Source: JAHEEL01 sp963715255
GTDB lineage: Bacteria > Actinomycetota > Acidimicrobiia > Spongiisociales > UBA5794
Length of the DNA stretch: 64,000 bases
Direction of reading: 5' to 3'
NCBI GenBank assembly: GCA_963715255.1
Contig: CAVQRN010000002.1
Location: 372,001 to 436,000 of the forward strand
The notes under the pieces: model-generated
Seen by the model: only the letters and a program-made list of their open reading frames with translations
The model's database searches: none
What the model was told of the DNA's origin: nothing
Program-made: the position numbers and the translations under genes
Shown: piece by piece, positions 63,025 through 64,000 of the stretch
Position numbering within the stretch: position 1 is the first letter of the stretch
Layout: the number at the start of each line of letters is the position of its first letter

Positions 63025-63696
63025 TCAGTACCAGATCACCTCACCGAATCCGGGAAGCGGCATCTCGCCCGGGACCGTTCGGGCCTCGCCGGCGGCATAG
63101 CGGGCCGCCGTCCACGCACCGGCTGCCGCATCGAGGATGTCGTCGGCCGGAACCACACCGACGGCGTCGGGGAGACGATCCGGGAGCGAAAGTCCGGCGC
63201 CCGACAGCAGCCGACGACGCTCGCTGTGCCCGTTCCAGGTTCGCTTCGAGAACGCGAGTGGGCGCCCCGCGAGCGACCGAAACGTGACCTCCGGGTGGAT
63301 CTCGATCACGCGCTCGTCCGAGCGAGCGACGGCATCGGTCTCCAGGATGCGGTGGCGCAACGCGTAGCTCTGCGCCGTCAATCCGACGCCGTAGTGCTTG
63401 CGAGAGAACCGGAGCGCCTCCTTGTAGGTCCCGAACTCGAGCACGTCACGGGGCGGTGTCGGAAACACACTCGACCCGCGGGCACCGATGAAGCGTCGTG
63501 CGGCGGCGTCTGCGGCTCGGGGCGGGGCGACCGGGAGACCGATCGGGATGTCGACGGCGATGACCGCGGCTTCGGCCTCGGCTGAAGCGAGGTCGGCCAT
63601 CGAGTCATACGCGTCAATCGAGACGATCCAGCCGTCGACGGTGACGACGGCGATCCATCCCATCTTCCAAACATCCGCCCCGACGACTCGAGCCAT
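63025..63696 (-). CDS. DUF429-family protein
   Basis: ATG 63696, preceded by GGAGGTGAGC, gives 223 residues. The motifs VVGADVWKMGWIAVVTVDGW, VIAVDIPIGLP, RGSSVFPTPPRDVL, YALRHRILETD and EIHPEVTF are those of DUF429, an RNase H-like-fold family of unknown activity in Actinomycetota. The VxDIPIGLP and EIHPEVTF patches hold conserved acidic residues. No operon partner is evident. Confidence 0.78.
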   Translation of the reverse strand: MARVVGADVWKMGWIAVVTVDGWIVSIDAYDSMADLASAEAEAAVIAVDIPIGLPVAPPRAADAAARRFIGARGSSVFPTPPRDVLEFGTYKEALRFSRKHYGVGLTAQSYALRHRILETDAVARSDERVIEIHPEVTFRSLAGRPLAFSKRTWNGHSERRRLLSGAGLSLPDRLPDAVGVVPADDILDAAAGAWTAARYAAGEARTVPGEMPLPGFGEVIWY

Positions 63697-63815
63697 GCTC
63701 ACCTCCAGACCGGATCGTACCGCGCTGATGTCCGGGGCTCGCCATACGCGTATTCGATCGTGTCTACGTATACATGTGTTGTGAACGTAGACACAAACGA
63801 TCACGGAGGCGGCAG

Positions 63816-64000
63816 CTAGGCGGGCGCTGCCGGGAGGTGAAAGCCGACGCGACCTCCTGGGCCGGGCTCGGCCCAGATCGTCCCGTCGAGGGCTTCGATG
63901 AAGCCGTGGGCGATGGCGAGGCCGAGGCCAGATCCTGCTGTCGAGCGACCCCTCGCCGGGTCGTCCCTGGTGAAGCGATCGAATGCCTCGTCGACAAACC
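63816..64000 (-). CDS. sensor histidine kinase, C-terminal end (5' part outside window)
   Basis: Read on the minus strand from the window edge, the frame gives FVDEAFDRFTRDDPARGRST then AGSGLGLAIAHGFIEALDGT and ends AEPGPGGRVGFHLPAAPA with the stop TAG at 63818-63816. F-box and G2 (GSGLGLAI) motifs identify the ATP-binding end of a histidine kinase. A partner regulator probably lies outside the window. Confidence 0.8.
   Translation of the reverse strand, partial: FVDEAFDRFTRDDPARGRSTAGSGLGLAIAHGFIEALDGTIWAEPGPGGRVGFHLPAAPA

Overview
The window is GC-rich, densely coded bacterial DNA that I place in the Actinomycetota. The evidence is three LLM-class and one PPOX-class F420-type oxidoreductases, a DivIVA/Wag31-type protein, an MprAB-like two-component system, a DtxR-family repressor with a textbook operator, and many GTG starts with ATGA/GTGA gene overlaps. 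The gene mix is not that of Streptomyces or Mycobacterium. An uncultured Acidimicrobiia-like lineage would fit, but that is inference. I see no rRNA, tRNA, CRISPR array, phage, complete insertion sequence or replication origin.

Layout. 0-4.5 kb: DtxR-family regulator (cut by the window edge), lipocalin-like protein, membrane-anchored hydrolase, glycerate 2-kinase, secreted EF-hand-like protein. 4.6-11.3 kb: an envelope-stress and efflux locus. An OmpR-type response regulator and kinase diverge from a four-cysteine lipoprotein, a HlyD-like adaptor with two peptidoglycan-binding domains, an ABC ATPase and a MacB-type permease. 11.3-18.6 kb: SDR, YbhN-like flippase, Yip1, haloalkane dehalogenase, ComB-like, DoxX, F420-PPOX, DivIVA, universal stress protein. 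18.8-24.4 kb: NfnAB-type ferredoxin:NADP oxidoreductase, cytochrome c lipoprotein, LLM oxidoreductase, an unusual HisA homologue, methyltransferase. 24.4-31.6 kb: TypA, AzlCD, hydrolase, UvrD-like helicase, P-loop protein. 31.8-35 kb: several truncated genes around RarD and a GNAT. 35-43.6 kb: two LLM enzymes, a NarL-type two-component system, a second four-cysteine lipoprotein next to two half-size RND proteins, a broken MFS gene. 43.6-49.7 kb: PrsA-like foldase, HtrA-like protease, exported unknowns, an aldo/keto reductase pseudogene. 49.7-56.3 kb: ECF sigma, anti-sigma-like and secreted-protein cluster, GNAT, TrkA-TrkH. 56.3-64 kb: TM0106-type nuclease, DUF4405 protein, Crp/Fnr regulator, Ntn-hydrolase, metallopeptidase, RmuC, DUF429, and a histidine kinase cut by the edge.

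How the genes work together. The clearest candidate system is at 4-11 kb. Direct repeats phased at exactly 11 bp, of CTCAG type, lie upstream of the regulator gene, the divergent efflux operon and probably the secreted EF-hand-like gene, so one response regulator may control all three. The operon's first gene encodes a lipoprotein with two Cys-pair repeats. A paralogue stands directly upstream of the split RND exporter at 40 kb, suggesting a transporter-associated lipoprotein family.

Quality warning. At least ten genes, including typA, carry one to three reading-frame breaks whose repair restores a full-length protein. Most probably this sequence contains indel errors, so frameshifts should not be read as biology without re-sequencing. 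The AKR, DoxX and EamA remnants have lost coding sequence and look like true gene decay.
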